In this document: one piece after another, positions 1-11,602 of the stretch
Layout of the letters: every line of letters begins with the position of its first letter
Numbering within the stretch: the first letter of the stretch is position 1
Origin: Labyrinthula sp. Ha
Taxonomy: Eukaryota; Sar; Bigyra; Labyrinthulida; Labyrinthulaceae
Assembly (NCBI GenBank): GCA_015227615.1
Contig: JAALGZ010000033.1
Span: 310,001 to 374,000, forward strand
DNA length: 64,000 bases
Reading direction: 5' to 3'
Made by a program: the position numbers and the translations under genes
The notes under the pieces: generated by a model
Databases searched by the model: none
The model's input: the letters and a program-made list of their open reading frames with translations, nothing else
What the model was told of the DNA's origin: nothing

Positions 1-146
1 ACACCAAAAGAGTTTTCATCTAATTCAAAAAGGGCAGTACCAAGTTCAGTATCAACTTCAGGAAAAATATGCTTACTTGGAAGTTGAAGCTGGTATGTTT
101 TTGCATAAATTGATTTTTTTGGAGGTACTGATCTTGTGTCGCTCAT
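1..146 (-). CDS. 5' end of unidentified gene, runs off left edge
   Basis: On the minus strand an ATG at 146-144 opens a frame that stays open to the window edge: 48 codons beginning MSDTRSVPPKKS and ending ELDENSFG. The peptide has a mixed, soluble composition (acidic FPEVDTELGTALFELDE) unlike the hydrophobic or low-complexity peptides chance frames give in this DNA. A plus-strand frame from 77 overlaps it but lacks an early ATG and is hydrophobic, so I prefer the minus reading. No family is recognised from 48 residues and the rest lies outside the window. Confidence 0.6.
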   Translation of the reverse strand, partial: MSDTRSVPPKKSIYAKTYQLQLPSKHIFPEVDTELGTALFELDENSFG

Positions 147-3100
147 TTGTTATTATCCTTTTTATTTGTGTTTTGGTTTCGTCTAATTTGGACGTCACAT
201 ATTGTACTATTGTATTTGTTCCGTATCTATCATCTGGGCTCTATGGCCTGATTTATACATTATGGGAAATACACTTTTGGCTACAAGAACAACATGTAAC
301 TAATGTAGAACTGAAAAATGATAAGATTATTATCAACTCTACAAGCGTTTAGTTGTAATAATAATGAACATATCTCTAGCAAATCTTATTGAAGTACAGG
401 AACTGCCATGGATTTTGCAAGTATTTCTTCGATGACCTACATTAATGAACTCAAGATTCTTGATATAGGAATATAAACCTTATTTAGTTTTCAAGTCTTA
501 GTAGAATACATAGCTAAGTTACTTTCATGAGGTTCGGATCAATGATCTATACTCAGAAAAAGCCTCAGTGCATGGATAGTTTTAATTTCTAGTTTTTCGT
601 GTTAGTTTTGTTTTATCTAACTGCTTAACACTTATATGCTTCAGGTAACTGGTATTTTTAAGTAAAAGTATAAAGAATTTATTTTTAAGTTAATGGCTTT
701 GTGATTAAAGTATGCTACCTACAATATAGCAGGATACTTCATGAGAGCGCATCAATTATAAGAAAAGTAAGTTTTAAGTTAACTTCATTATCGCTAGGCA
801 AAAAAACAGGTTGATGTTGGTATCCTAAAAGAATATTTGCTTAGTTAGTAAGAAGCAAATTTTGAAATTTTTTCAAAGAATATTTATATTTGAAACAACC
901 TATGGAAGGGTGGCTCTTAAATATATGCAACGCTAGCACTATCTCTTTACAAAAGATTTATTGTTAATCCTCTGAATACAATCTACAAAACTAAAACTCT
1001 AATACATTGTGCTACTTTATTTATTCAGTTAACTCTGAACTGATGACATTATGTTATGCGGAATTGATAGCACTTCTATGCTTCCCATATTCTATGGATT
1101 TTCCAACTCAGTTCTCATTATAGAAGCTACGGATGGCGTACTGTTCTGATTTTTTACTTGATTAATCACTTAGGCATAAGTAAATTGCCTAAGGAGTTAT
1201 AATTGATGCATTGGATAGTGCTCTTGAACTAAAATAGAGGAAAGTGGCAGAAAAAAAATCAAGTTTTCCAAATTCCCTGAATAATTCAAATTAAATATAT
1301 CTAGGACTACTGTGATTTGGGGGTCGAAAACTCATTTTATGCGCTAGGCATGGAATATCGGAAACTAAATAACCTAGAAATACACAATATATGAACTCTA
1401 GAATACAGTCCCTGACGAGAATTCCATTTGATTTAGTGCTGCTATGCAGCTCGTATTTGTTAGTTAGCGTTATATACAAGGCGGTATGTTGCACTATAGC
1501 AAATCTAGATAAACAGAAAATGATTTGATAAAAAATAATAAAATAAAACTGACTAATTAGTTAAGAAATTACAGATTCAAAGTTTAATATCAAAACGAAG
1601 AAAGAACATATACAATATTTATTCAACACTACCCATTAAGGGAACAACGATTAACCAGTTGCAACAGTGTTATCCTCTGACGTTAAGACTTTGACTAACC
1701 AAGTTCTATGCCAACAATACTCCAGTATTCAATGATATACCAGAAATATATTTGATGGCAACTGGAATTAACTTCATACTAATTTTGTTATCAGAGATTG
1801 CTGTGGGGATGAATATTTTTTATCAGCTGAAAATAGAATAGTGTGAACCGGGATCACGGCGTTAAATTACCTTCATTTTTTTCAAAGGCAGTCAGATTTC
1901 TTATTCACAAGAAGGAATTGTCCACAATAGTGACTTGATTACTGTTATGTTTTATAGAACAGGTAAGATATCTGAATGTATGATTATTTTTTTTAATTTT
2001 GCACGGTTTTCTCATCTTGTTAAGCATTAGTTAAAATGAAAAAAAAGTAAAAATAGTTTAGAGTTTCTTTCTCACTTCTACTTAAGTTTCTAGTTGAAAA
2101 AATATTGATAGTTTCTCCCTAAAACTGCTTAAGCTCAACCTTATATGGGGGATGAAGCCATTTCATACATTTTCAGTGACCAAGTATTTACTATCTATTA
2201 CGTGAGAGTTGATCAAGTATTGATAATACTCCAAAAAATGCTAAATAACTTCGCTTAGGAAATTATCAAGATATTAATGACAATAGCAGATGACTTTGTA
2301 ACGTCAAGCATAATAATTTCCTCGCTTCAAAAAGGGATTGACTTAACTGAAACGAGTTCTTACTCAAATAATCTAAGTCAGCCATTGATCATAGCAATAA
2401 GAAGTAAAATTATAACGAAATACTCGAAATACTAAATTAACCTGTTCGTGATTTTTTTTCCTATAATTTTGTACAATTTTTGAACTCAGTTACCTAAACT
2501 CTAAGGAAAAATATGTTCAAAAACTTTTTAAGTGTAGTTGTTAACTTACAATATATGTATTCGTACACATTATGAGCTAGAATGCAGCGTTAAGAGTTTT
2601 TACCACTAAAGCGTTTCTGCATGTACCAAAAAAATAATTCTTCTTGTAGCATTAGTTAATGACATACCTTAACATGATACTTGTAGAGAAATGAGCTACC
2701 AAGCCGGATTTCATTGTTGTCAATCCTGTATCAGTTTATCTAGCAAAATGTTAGTCAATTCGAATTCTAAGTGAATATAGGGCAAGCTAAAAATACACGA
2801 TATTTTCAAACAAATTATTGAAGAGGTCAGTTAAAAGGATTTTCAATGGGAAAAGGGCTTTTAGTTTGTTTCGTTCATTGTCGGATGGTATAGTAGCGTT
2901 TACTCTCATCGACAACCCAGTACTTCTTAACTAACCAATGAAGTAAAATAAATAAATCTTGGCTTGAAGTGCTCCAATACACTCTTCTCAGCTTTCTTGA
3001 AGGTCTCAGTTGTATTATTTCCTTTCATTGTCCTGCTAAGATTAAAAGGTTGAAACCTTTGAATCCAAATGATTTTAATTATGAAAACACACATCATAGT

Positions 3101-5500
3101 CCAAGCCATTGTACACACAATAAATATGTCAGACTTTTGTCCATTAGAATTCAAGTATTTGAGGTCAAAAATCCTTCAAAAATCAAGGAATTCGCTTAGA
3201 ATGAGTAAATTTAGTATTTTTGCGTACTTCTCTGTTATTTTCATTCTTGTTGTTTCGATGAGTGTCCATTTTGGACCATCAAAGCAAAAACTTATTTAAG
3301 TTAGGTAACCTCCGCTTGAAAAGTTAGCTAATAGTTGACACACGCAATGTTTGTACCCAATAATAATTTGACACATTCTCATAACAAACAATATTATTGG
3401 CTTGATTCTTCGAATTGAAAAAATTTTGTCACCCAGGATAGTTTCATTCGCGGCATTTAGCCAGGTATAGTTCCGTTATTTACTGGATTGGATATACTGT
3501 TCTCGGAAATGGAAACAAGAGTATTATTCCTGCAATGAAATATGTAACTGTTATGTTTTACACGCTACCCTTAGGTTATTTTTGTGAGATATCGCCGGCA
3601 GGAAATAAAAGGCTTGGCGAAGCAGCTTTTCTCTAGTAATGTTTCATGGAAAAGAAAATTTCTTAGGAGTGTTTTCTGGTTCATACTTTTCAGAACTAGT
3701 TCAGATTTTAAGAATCTCAAGGCCCTTACCTGAACTCACATTCTTTTCCTAGAATCAAAGATTTGTAGGTATAAAATCTACCTTATCCTGTTTTAAAACT
3801 CTTTTTTTAAGATACTTGAAGGTTTGTGAGTTGAATCTTAATCTGTAACTTCACACTTGGAGAACAACAATGTTAAGCCTTGTTTTTCACTTATATCTAA
3901 GAAAAATAATACATTCTTGAATATGTTGATCTTTGGTAACTATTTATACATATCAGGTAAGTTTCTACAAATTCATTGGTACTTGCCCACTTCCAGAAAC
4001 CATAATAATTCATAGGTACTACTGGTGGCAGACACAAGGTGTATTGTGTTGGAATCGTTATTTCACAAGATGGTACATACAGACATTTTTTACCTAATAC
4101 ATATTGGCAGCACTCACCAGAATTTGCCCGTTTGATTTGAGTAGCAGCTCTGAGGATTTAACGATAAAATTCTAAGTGGCTGAACTTCATAGCAACAATA
4201 GGTACATCAGTCTAAGAAAATCCGATCTTTTTTGAAATTCTTATATGTTTACATTATATAGAACAAATATGCAGTTGCGCCAAGTCATTTAAGTAATTAG
4301 TTTGCAATTACATTTCTTATCTAAGCATTAAAGCGTGGAAAAGTTAAGAAACTAGTTACATTTCCGCTGTCAATCATGGTTAAGAGATCGTTCTTGCATT
4401 TAATCATTATTTTTGCTCCAAAAGTGAAATTTTAAAAGCTTACCACTAAGAAACACCGTAAATTATAGGCAATCAGTGATACATTTTCTCTTGAAATGGT
4501 TTTGTGAATCACCGTTACTACCACCAAACTGCAGCAACTAACTTTGCCAAGTTATGGAAGACTACCGACCATAATATGCTAAGAGAATGACATTAAATCA
4601 GCTGTAAGCTCTTCAAGAAATCGCATAGTAATGATAAGCGATTTATTATCTTTCATTGAAAATTGTTTTCTGTTTTTCCCGTTTTCTATTGTTGCTTTAA
4701 TCTTAAAATTCATGACTGTTTCAAGTGATTATTAACAACCAATCAATTGCAGAAGAATAATCCAAATAACAGAAAGGAGAAAAGGACATATCTCTTCTCC
4801 GTAATCAAGTTCAACAAGAATGGGAATTCTTTGTTAATAATGTTTAGTTGGGCCGAGCCCTGGTGACAGCTGATACAGTTGACTTCTGGAAGAATTAGAA
4901 TCAAGGCTCAGATGCAATATTCAGAACAGGGTTAATGATGATTAGTTCTTTGGGGATTATAAAAATCTTTGTCGCTCTAAGTGACGTGATTTCGAGCATT
5001 TTCGAAATCCAAGCCTACATCTCCACCATCTTAGAAGTGTCATCAGCTTGTTTTATTACAAAGGAAGAAATTGAATATCAAAAGGACAACCACTTTCCCA
5101 TATGCAATAGAGATAATGTAATAAAGCAATGTCTAACTAAAGTAATGGTACGAATAGTGGATTTGTGACGCGGATTCGATGGGTGGTTTATCACACAGTC
5201 TTCTCAATTAATTCGTAATAATACTATTAACTTGATGTTTGTACTTGGCAGCTTTGAATTGGGGTTTGTTTTTATGCACGCCAGCGCTTTCCACACCCCT
5301 TTTCTGATTGGCCGGAATTGGAAATTCCCAATATCAAACTTTAAAATAAATGCAATCAAACCAACAAAAACAGGAAAACTGCATCAAGATTGTGAAAGCA
5401 CGATGTTCGGGTACATGAAAAGATGAAATGACAATGAAAACTTGAGCAAGTTAATGTATGTTCACTATTCCATGTATTTAAACAAAAATTTTATTATTTT
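147..5500. other. gene-free AT-rich stretch
   Basis: About 5.3 kb with no convincing gene. Open frames are all under about 80 codons, overlap each other on both strands (for example around 2927-3299) and mostly lack ATG starts. A minus frame at 2927-3154 has a hydrophobic segment and a charged tail that could be a coding remnant, but its upstream sequence is interrupted. Plus-strand frames at 4935-5168 and 5232-5426 are equally undecided. No tRNA or rRNA was recognised. Confidence 0.6.
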
Positions 5501-5735
5501 TTAGGCTAACTAAGTATTTTCAACTTGGATGTTCTTAAAGAAGAAAAGAAGAAAGCTAAACAAGTTCAAGTTAAGTTTAATATATTTTTGAAAAGAAAAA
5601 ATAAGCATAACACGTTTTACAAAACAAAAACTTCAAAAAAAGTAAATAATTTTAAGATGTTTGCTTAATTAATTTTAAATTTGAAAAGGGATGGGGTATA
5701 GGTTGGGCGTTTGGAAAAGAATATTTATGGATAAA

Positions 5736-5768
5736 GTTCAAGTCAAGAGTTCAAGTCAAGAGTTCAAG
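5736..5768. repeat. 13-nt tandem repeat, about 2.5 copies
   Basis: The unit GTTCAAGTCAAGA is repeated at 5736-5748 and 5749-5761, followed by a 7-nt partial copy. It overlaps the last codons of the decayed transposase, and related GTTCAAG strings occur near 5560-5570. Confidence 0.8.
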
Positions 5769-7832
5769 GAAGATATGATTTGATTACTTTTTATTTTTTT
5801 TGACGTTAGGTTCAGACGCGATTGATTTTTTTCAACCCCAACCATATATATTCTTTTTCTTTTGGCTGGTGATTTGATGTTTATAGTTGATTCCAAGTTC
5901 ACTGCTGTTTCTTGACTTAGATCTGTTACTTCCTCAAGCTCTGGCTCATAGAAAACCCCATCCGGATTATTACGAAGTGATTTACACATCGTTCTTATAG
6001 CTGCAAAAGTTTTACATCAACCTTCGTTCGTCTGAAATGCTTCAGTTCACAGCAACTTAGCTTCAGCCAACATTTTAGAATATTTACTTGAAGTTTTGAC
6101 TGGTGCTTTAAAGTTTTTCAGATCTGGAACTTGGACTCTAAACTCCATCGTCATCGGTTTTATTGTTGGAAGCCTACCCAATATTGTTAAAGCTCTCTTG
6201 TACGAAGGATGATTATGGTACTTCCACCTAGACAACAAATGTTTTGGATAAAAAAAATCTAGACCAAGCCGAACACATATCATTGCAAAATATCTACATG
6301 GAAAATGTATATTGATCCACATTGAACATGCGCACGATAAAAACTTTGACCCCTTCTTCTGAATTAGTTGTACGATGAAATTTCTTTCCTGGTTCTCATC
6401 CTTTACCTCAAACTCAACGTCAGATTTATACATTCGGATATAGGTACAGTACATCTCCCTACTCTCATTTTTCAGAAAATTCCCTGTTTCAGACGAAAGT
6501 TTAGCTTCAGATGTTAGTAATGATCTTAGCTTCTGGATAGTGCCGTTGACATATTTCTGAACAAGCGCATCATGATAATTCACAACCTCATCCAACATCC
6601 ATTTCAGTTGAGATTTACTCAAAATACCCCTACTTTTGAAACTACTATGCATAGAATCGACTCTTTGTGTAGCTTTGATGTTGAAAGTTAAACTTTTTTA
6701 TGTGAAAGTTCAACAAATGGAGTCTTTTTCTTTAATTATTTTTTCTTAGGAAATCTTGTTGAGGTGGGTTTTAGTAACGTTTGAGCAGGATTTCAATAAA
6801 AGGTACGAGTGTAGATGGTGGAGTGAATGTTTCGCACAAGATTTTATTTATGCTTGCCCTGAAATGTGATAAATCTTCGTCAGACAAAGACTTGCAACAC
6901 GAAGATAAACTGGCACGCAAATGCTTCAGACACTGAATGTGAGTAGAGTGAAGCTCCCTAGCAGCTATTGCAAGTGACCTAGATCCCTCGTGCATGCTCA
7001 CCTTGGCACCTGCAATGTCAAGAAATCTCAAATCTCTTACCACGTCAAAGCTGTTCTCCGTTTCCATGAAGCTACATCCAAAGAAAATGGACCTGAAGAA
7101 GCAATCGACACCCACTGGCATCATTACTAACATTTTATACCGGGAGATGTCGTGGGTCGTATCTATCTGGATACAATCGATGTAGATGGATGCTAGTTGT
7201 TTCTGTTCCAGTTCCTGAAAAGTTAATCCACGAAGCTGTGCCTTGTCCTGAGCAGATCTATTGAAGTAGAGTTCGAATTTTCCACCTCTGGATTGACAAC
7301 GCTGACCACATTGGACCAATACCTCCATATTACTATCTCCTGAATCTTCTTTGTTGGATCTTGCTTTCTCCATCTCACGTTTGATCAAAGTTTTGTCATA
7401 CACAATTCCTGAAAAAGTTCTGTGAAGAGCTAATTCTGTTGCAGCAATTGAAGTTTCAGCTCTACCTAATGTATGTAAAGCTTTCAGTTCAGCTTCTGTT
7501 AAATCATTTAAGTACTCCTTCACTGTTGAGAACTTTCTAAAATCATATTCAACGTGTTCTAGGCTAATTACTTGAAAAATTTAAGCGTTCTTCTTTAAAT
7601 CAAAGTTAAGATTAACTTCAAAGGTGCAATTCTTCTAACTAGTTCAAATAATTTTCGATCTTCGTAACTTAGCTACTTCAATTCCAAACTTTTCTTTTGA
7701 TTCTGACTTTGTGAAGTTGTGTGATGACTACTTTGCAGTTTTAAAGCGTCCTGCAACGTAGTTCTTACAAGTTCCCAACATATCTTCTACAGAGCTAGAG
7801 GTCTTTAGCATACAACTTTCGCCTAAACTCAT
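5756..7832 (-). mobile_element. decayed MULE/FAR1-type DNA transposon transposase
   Basis: Minus-strand transposase relic. From an ATG at 7832 the N-terminal DNA-binding region reads in frame into an intact 250-codon stretch (7523-6771) with the MULE catalytic-core pattern: IDTTHDISRYKMLVMM, then PVGVD and FFGCSFMETENSFDVV. A second stretch (6652-6047, extending upstream to about 6780 with ATQRVDSMHSSFKSR) carries the SWIM zinc motif, CAC at its start and PCRYFAMI at its end (Y where H is usual). A tail (5989-5756) has the SPAKRKRI-like motif seen near the end of FAR1/MULE proteins. The copy is dead: about four in-frame stops in the N-terminal part, three in the 6660-6770 linker, two (TGA) in 5990-6047, and one frame change near 6770-6790. 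I found no terminal inverted repeats or target-site duplication by eye, so the element ends are unknown. Confidence 0.8.
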
Positions 7833-8081
7833 TTTTTTGGTTACTTAAAAGTTTTTTTGTGCTTTTTTTTTCTTAGTAACTTTTGTTTTTCTTCGTATCC
7901 TTTCAGTTCAAATTGTGAATTTTGTGTCCTTCAAATTCCTAGGCGAATTCCAATTCCGCGCCTTAAAATTTTTCGCTTATGATATTTTGGTTTCTACTCA
8001 CTAAAAATCCAGGCAAAGTATAAATTTTACAAAAATCTGGTCAATCAGAAATGAGAGGCGTGAAAAATACCTATCCCTTTG

Positions 8082-8094
8082 AATTGCCCAAAAT
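8082..8094 (+). promoter_or_regulatory. 13-mer AATTGCCCAAAAT upstream of UBC9
   Basis: Lies 36 nt before the UBC9 ATG. The identical 13-mer occurs, in inverse orientation, just upstream of the SDR at 11603 and again upstream of the RRN3-like gene (52916-52928). Its position suggests a promoter element; function is inferred only from recurrence and location. Confidence 0.5.
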
Positions 8095-8130
8095 GAGGGA
8101 CAGTAGACATTACCAGAACTTTGAAGAAAG

Positions 8131-8604
8131 ATGACATCGATAGCGCTGGGGCGGCTCGCACAGGAAAGAAAGCGCTGGAGAAAGGACCACCCAGTTGGGT
8201 TCTTTGCACGACCTCGGAGACGACCTGATGGGTCTACTGATCTAATGAACTGGGATGCTGGAATGCCAGGAAAAAAAGATACCATATGGGCTGGAGCCAA
8301 ACTAAAGCTTACCTTGGCATACCCAGAAGACTACCCCAGTTCTCCTCCAAAAGTAAAGTTCACGCCACCTTTGTTCCATCCTAACGTTTACCCTAGTGGA
8401 ACTGTTTGTTTGAGTATATTGAACGCAGAGCAAGATTGGAGACCTAGTATTACTCTTAAGCAAGTACTGGTTGGGATTCAGGAATTGTTAGATACCCCAA
8501 ATCCGGATAGTCCTGCCCAGAGTGAACCATATAAACTTTTTACAAAGAATAGAAAAGAGTATGAACGACGTGTAAAACAGTTTATTTCCAAACATTGTCA
8601 ATGA
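8131..8604 (+). CDS. UBC9: SUMO-conjugating enzyme E2 (UBC9)
   Basis: Single-exon 157-residue protein, the normal length for UBC9. It takes activated SUMO from the E1 as a thioester and passes it to lysines, alone or with an E3, mostly in the nucleus. Visible: N-terminal [18 protein letters not shown] helix typical of UBC9, the [10 protein letters not shown] strand, HPN at 83-85, catalytic Cys93 in GTVCLSIL (same residue number as human UBC9), [10 protein letters not shown] and a C-terminal helix. The start is set by the first ATG, which matches the family N-terminus; it ends in TGA. The decayed transposon lies upstream and the HEI10-like E3 is convergent downstream. A 13-mer shared with two other genes precedes it. 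Confidence 0.96.
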   Translation: MTSIALGRLAQERKRWRKDHPVGFFARPRRRPDGSTDLMNWDAGMPGKKDTIWAGAKLKLTLAYPEDYPSSPPKVKFTPPLFHPNVYPSGTVCLSILNAEQDWRPSITLKQVLVGIQELLDTPNPDSPAQSEPYKLFTKNRKEYERRVKQFISKHCQ

Positions 8605-9071
8605 GTACCATACTGTTTAAGGATTAAGCTTCAACGAGGTTAAGTGGACAATAGTTCTTCATGAAGGTAATTGATATCGGGTAACTATATTTTCAAGGCC
8701 AAAAAGTTATTGAGCGTTTCTATATAGTGCGGAATAGTACATTAAAGTTATTTCACCATTAGATCTTGAAAATATAAAAAACCACGTGAACTCTGTGGCG
8801 AACGGCATATCACATCAGTTACAATTTCGATCTCAACAATAAAAATCATTGTCCAGATTATTTATTGTTGCTAGAGATACTTAACCTGAAGGAAAAACAC
8901 TTAATAATTGTATTGCGCCACGTTGTTCCTAATATTGGCTATAGCTTATAGAAGAAAAACTCTCTTACGTTGTGAAGTGTACATCATAGAGTTGTGTCGT
9001 CCCCGATTTCCATAATTTCCAACACCATAGCTTTGGTTAAGTGAGGGTTGCGAGTGGGAAAGTATTTTTTC
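8605..9071. other. convergent intergenic spacer
   Basis: 467 bp between the 3' ends of UBC9 and the HEI10-like gene, presumably holding both 3' UTRs. No gene or repeat is seen. Confidence 0.6.
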
Positions 9072-10308
9072 CTATGTTAGTGATAGAAAATGTGTATGTA
9101 CAGTTTGTAGGGACATTGGAGCTCTTAAACTAGATCTCGTACAAAACTGCTGCCCTTGATTCGCTGCGAATCCTGTAGCTGTGGGGGGTCTTGAAAATTG
9201 AGCTGTTGTAAATAAAAGAAAATCATATACCTGGTAAGTCAAAGCCTCCTGCCGGTCCTCCATGGCTCTGGTTGCTTTGTGAAAAAGTTGCTGGTTGATT
9301 AAAAACATGACGGGGCATACTCCCATTTGTTCTTTGTTCATAAGGTGCTATTTCGTTGCTTTTTCTTAATGTGAATAGTCGCCCTGGGTTAGGTCTCCTG
9401 ATCAAATTTCTTGTCATTTGATTTTGCTCTTGGAGGGGTGATTGGCGACTTCCATGGCTCCTTGCAGAAACTGAGGCAGCACCTGCAAGATTTCTTCTGG
9501 ACGCTACAGATCCTCCGCAATCAAGATTCCGCTGTTGGTTTTGTCGCGCCAAAGGTTGAGGTCGAGCTTCACGGACGGTTTCGCTACTAGTTTGACCATC
9601 TTTTAAAGACTCGTACATATGCTTCCAATTTTCTAACTGACGATTCTTGTCTTCAAGTGCTTTTTCTAGATTATTGCTATACTTAGAAATAACCTAGGTT
9701 TTACTTATTTTCCTGCGCAACACCTAGTGCTTTTTCCGTTTGCTCACATTTACTCTGAAGGGTGTTGAGCACATTTTGAGTTTCCATCTAATTGACTCAA
9801 AGTAAAATTATATCTTACTTGCTGGTTCATGAAACCCTGTTCTTTCTCTTGTTGCTCTATTTCAATCGATTTTTGAAGTTGCTTTTGGTGCGATATCTTA
9901 ACTAAGTTTCAGCTAAAAACATAGTTTACTTTCAAATTGAGTGCTTTGAAATTTTTGAATCATTTCAACTTTTCGCAATAACCAGTTAGAACCATTAGCA
10001 CAAGCTACTGCAAATACCATGCCCACAAAATCATCAAGCTGTGTATCTGGTATCGGCCCACCCACGACCTGAAACTCTACTAAACCATTTTCCGTCAAAG
10101 AACCCCCATTTGGGCTCAGTTTACTAATTTGCCGTTCACAAACTGGACATGAAGAAACCTGACTTGTTCTTGAAGCAGGTCCTAAGTTAGAAACTCTAGA
10201 CCCACAAAACAAGGCAGTACAACAACTTGAACAAAATACATGATTACAGGGCGTACGAAACGCTGTACGTTCAGCTATAGACCAACAGCTATTACAAACA
10301 GTTTCCAT
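9072..10308 (-). CDS. HEI10: HEI10/CCNB1IP1-like RING E3 ligase, five exons
   Basis: Exons on the minus strand: 10308-9930, 9901-9819, 9787-9705, 9676-9231 and 9202-9072. The four introns are 28, 31, 28 and 28 nt, each GT...AG. The exons total 1122 nt, giving 373 residues. The RING is at the N-terminus with C5/C8, C21/H23, C26/C29 and C54/C57. A region like the HEI10 helical segment follows, then coiled coil through exons 2-4 (IKISHQKQLQKSIEIEQQEKE, NRQLENWKHMYESLK), then a Ser/Arg/Pro/Gln-rich tail with TRNLIRRPNPGRLFTL. HEI10/ZIP3-type ligases act with ubiquitin or SUMO E2s at meiotic crossover sites. It is somewhat longer than human CCNB1IP1 (277). The third intron has an alternative boundary; the chosen one (9677-9704) keeps the frame. 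Another ZIP3/RNF212-class RING protein is possible. Confidence 0.82.
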
Positions 10309-10424
10309 TTCTCTCCTTTTCTTTTTGGCTAAACGGAAAAATAGTTAAACCTTCTTGGCTTAATAGCTATAAAAGAGATAGCCAAAAGGATGAAAAAGAA
10401 CAGTGGTAGAAACGACTTTTAATA

Positions 10425-11240
10425 TTAAATCTTAGACTCACCGCCGTCAACAATAATATTTGCTCCAAGTATATACCCCCCAGCATCACTTGCAAGTAGA
10501 AGCATAGGTCCATCGAGTTCCTCCAACTTTCCAACCCTTTTACTAAACATAATATCATTATATTTTTCTATTCCAACTTTGGCAACATTATCTTCATTGA
10601 TCTCTGTTACAAATACTCCTGGGCTTATTGCGTTGACTCTGATCCTTCTTTCTTTTCCAGCAAAGTGCACAAGCTCCTGCTGCAAAGCTCTAGTTGCATG
10701 ATTTATCGCAGCTTTTGTTGATGCATAGTATGGATTGCCAAAGTGGGGCACATGACAGATTGCTGAGCTAATGTTGATGATGCTCAAATCCTGTGTCTCG
10801 TCACTATTCTTGAATCTTGCAGCTGCTTCAGTGGAGAAATAATACACAGACTTTAAATTCACACTAAGCATTTTATCAAAGTCTTCTTCTTGTAAAGAAA
10901 AAACATCTCCTCTCACCATCACTCCTGCATTGTTTATGACCACGTTAATTGTAGAACCCAACTCTTGTTCGACTTTGTCAAACAAGGCCACAATTTGATC
11001 TCTGTCTGAAACATCACATTTACACACACAAATTTTTGCTTTTAAGAATCTTGTGGCAAAATGAACTTTCATATCCTCAAGCCGTTCCAAACGACGGGCC
11101 GCAAGTACAACTCGGGTACATCCACTTTTCAAAACAGTTTCTGCAAAATGAGCACCAATTCCAGAGGATGCACCCGTGATCAAAATCGTTTTGCTTGATA
11201 GGTCAAAAACAGTTTGTAAGTATTCTCCAGAGTTCGCCAT
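10425..11240 (-). CDS. classical short-chain dehydrogenase/reductase
   Basis: Single-exon 271-residue NAD(P)-dependent oxidoreductase of FabG-like architecture. Visible: cofactor motif TGASSGIG (22-29), NNAG (103-106), catalytic Ser in NISSA (158-159), Tyr172 and Lys176 in YASTK, PGVFVTE, and the C-terminal GANIIVDGG strand that closes classical SDRs. Substrate cannot be predicted. It shows no signal peptide or targeting extension. It lies 116 nt upstream of the HEI10-like gene on the same strand and is divergent from the SDR at 11603. Confidence 0.92.
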   Translation of the reverse strand: MANSGEYLQTVFDLSSKTILITGASSGIGAHFAETVLKSGCTRVVLAARRLERLEDMKVHFATRFLKAKICVCKCDVSDRDQIVALFDKVEQELGSTINVVINNAGVMVRGDVFSLQEEDFDKMLSVNLKSVYYFSTEAAARFKNSDETQDLSIINISSAICHVPHFGNPYYASTKAAINHATRALQQELVHFAGKERRIRVNAISPGVFVTEINEDNVAKVGIEKYNDIMFSKRVGKLEELDGPMLLLASDAGGYILGANIIVDGGESKI

Positions 11241-11602
11241 TCTTAGATTTCAGAATTATTTCAAGAGTTGGTAACTAATAGTTTGTATCATAATGACGTC
11301 ATCCTACTTATAGTACGACTCCTAAACGCATGTCGATTTCCCTATTATTCCTGACATCGGAGTTCGGAGAAATATCACCGGGAGCGTTAGAGTTCTCTAA
11401 ATTATGTTCCGGTAAAGTTCCAGTAGATAAAGTTCGCTCTTTATAGTTAGAACATAGCTCAATGTATGTAACGGTAGAGAAGATCCATTAATTCCTGTTG
11501 ACATAGTGCTAGGTTTACGAACATTGCTCTGTGCAGTCTTGATTATTTTGGGCAATTGAGTAAATAGAAGCAATCTTTATTCGAAAGAAGATATATAGAA
11601 GA
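11241..11602. promoter_or_regulatory. divergent promoter between two SDR genes
   Basis: 362 bp separating two SDR starts. It holds the 13-mer shared with UBC9 and RRN3 (11545-11557, as ATTTTGGGCAATT) 45 nt before the right-hand ATG, and a TATA-like ATATATAG at about 11591. A TGACGTCA palindrome (CRE-like bZIP site) lies at about 11294-11301 in ATAATGACGTCATCC, near the left-hand gene. Confidence 0.5.
11545..11557 (-). promoter_or_regulatory. 13-mer AATTGCCCAAAAT upstream of SDR 11603
   Basis: Exact reverse complement of the element at 8082-8094, 45 nt before the ATG at 11603. Confidence 0.5.

Noticed and set aside
77-352. Hydrophobic 91-codon plus frame at the left edge
   Set aside because: It starts at TTG and overlaps a better minus-strand coding frame with an ATG.
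460-550. tRNA-like B box GGTTCGGATC
   Set aside because: No matching A box and no foldable acceptor or anticodon stems around it.
5756-7832. Reassigned stop codons (TAA/TAG/TGA as sense) to explain in-frame stops
   Set aside because: Healthy genes here end with each of the three stops at the family-expected place (UBC9 TGA, P450 TAA, lipase TAG), often followed by more stops. The standard code holds.
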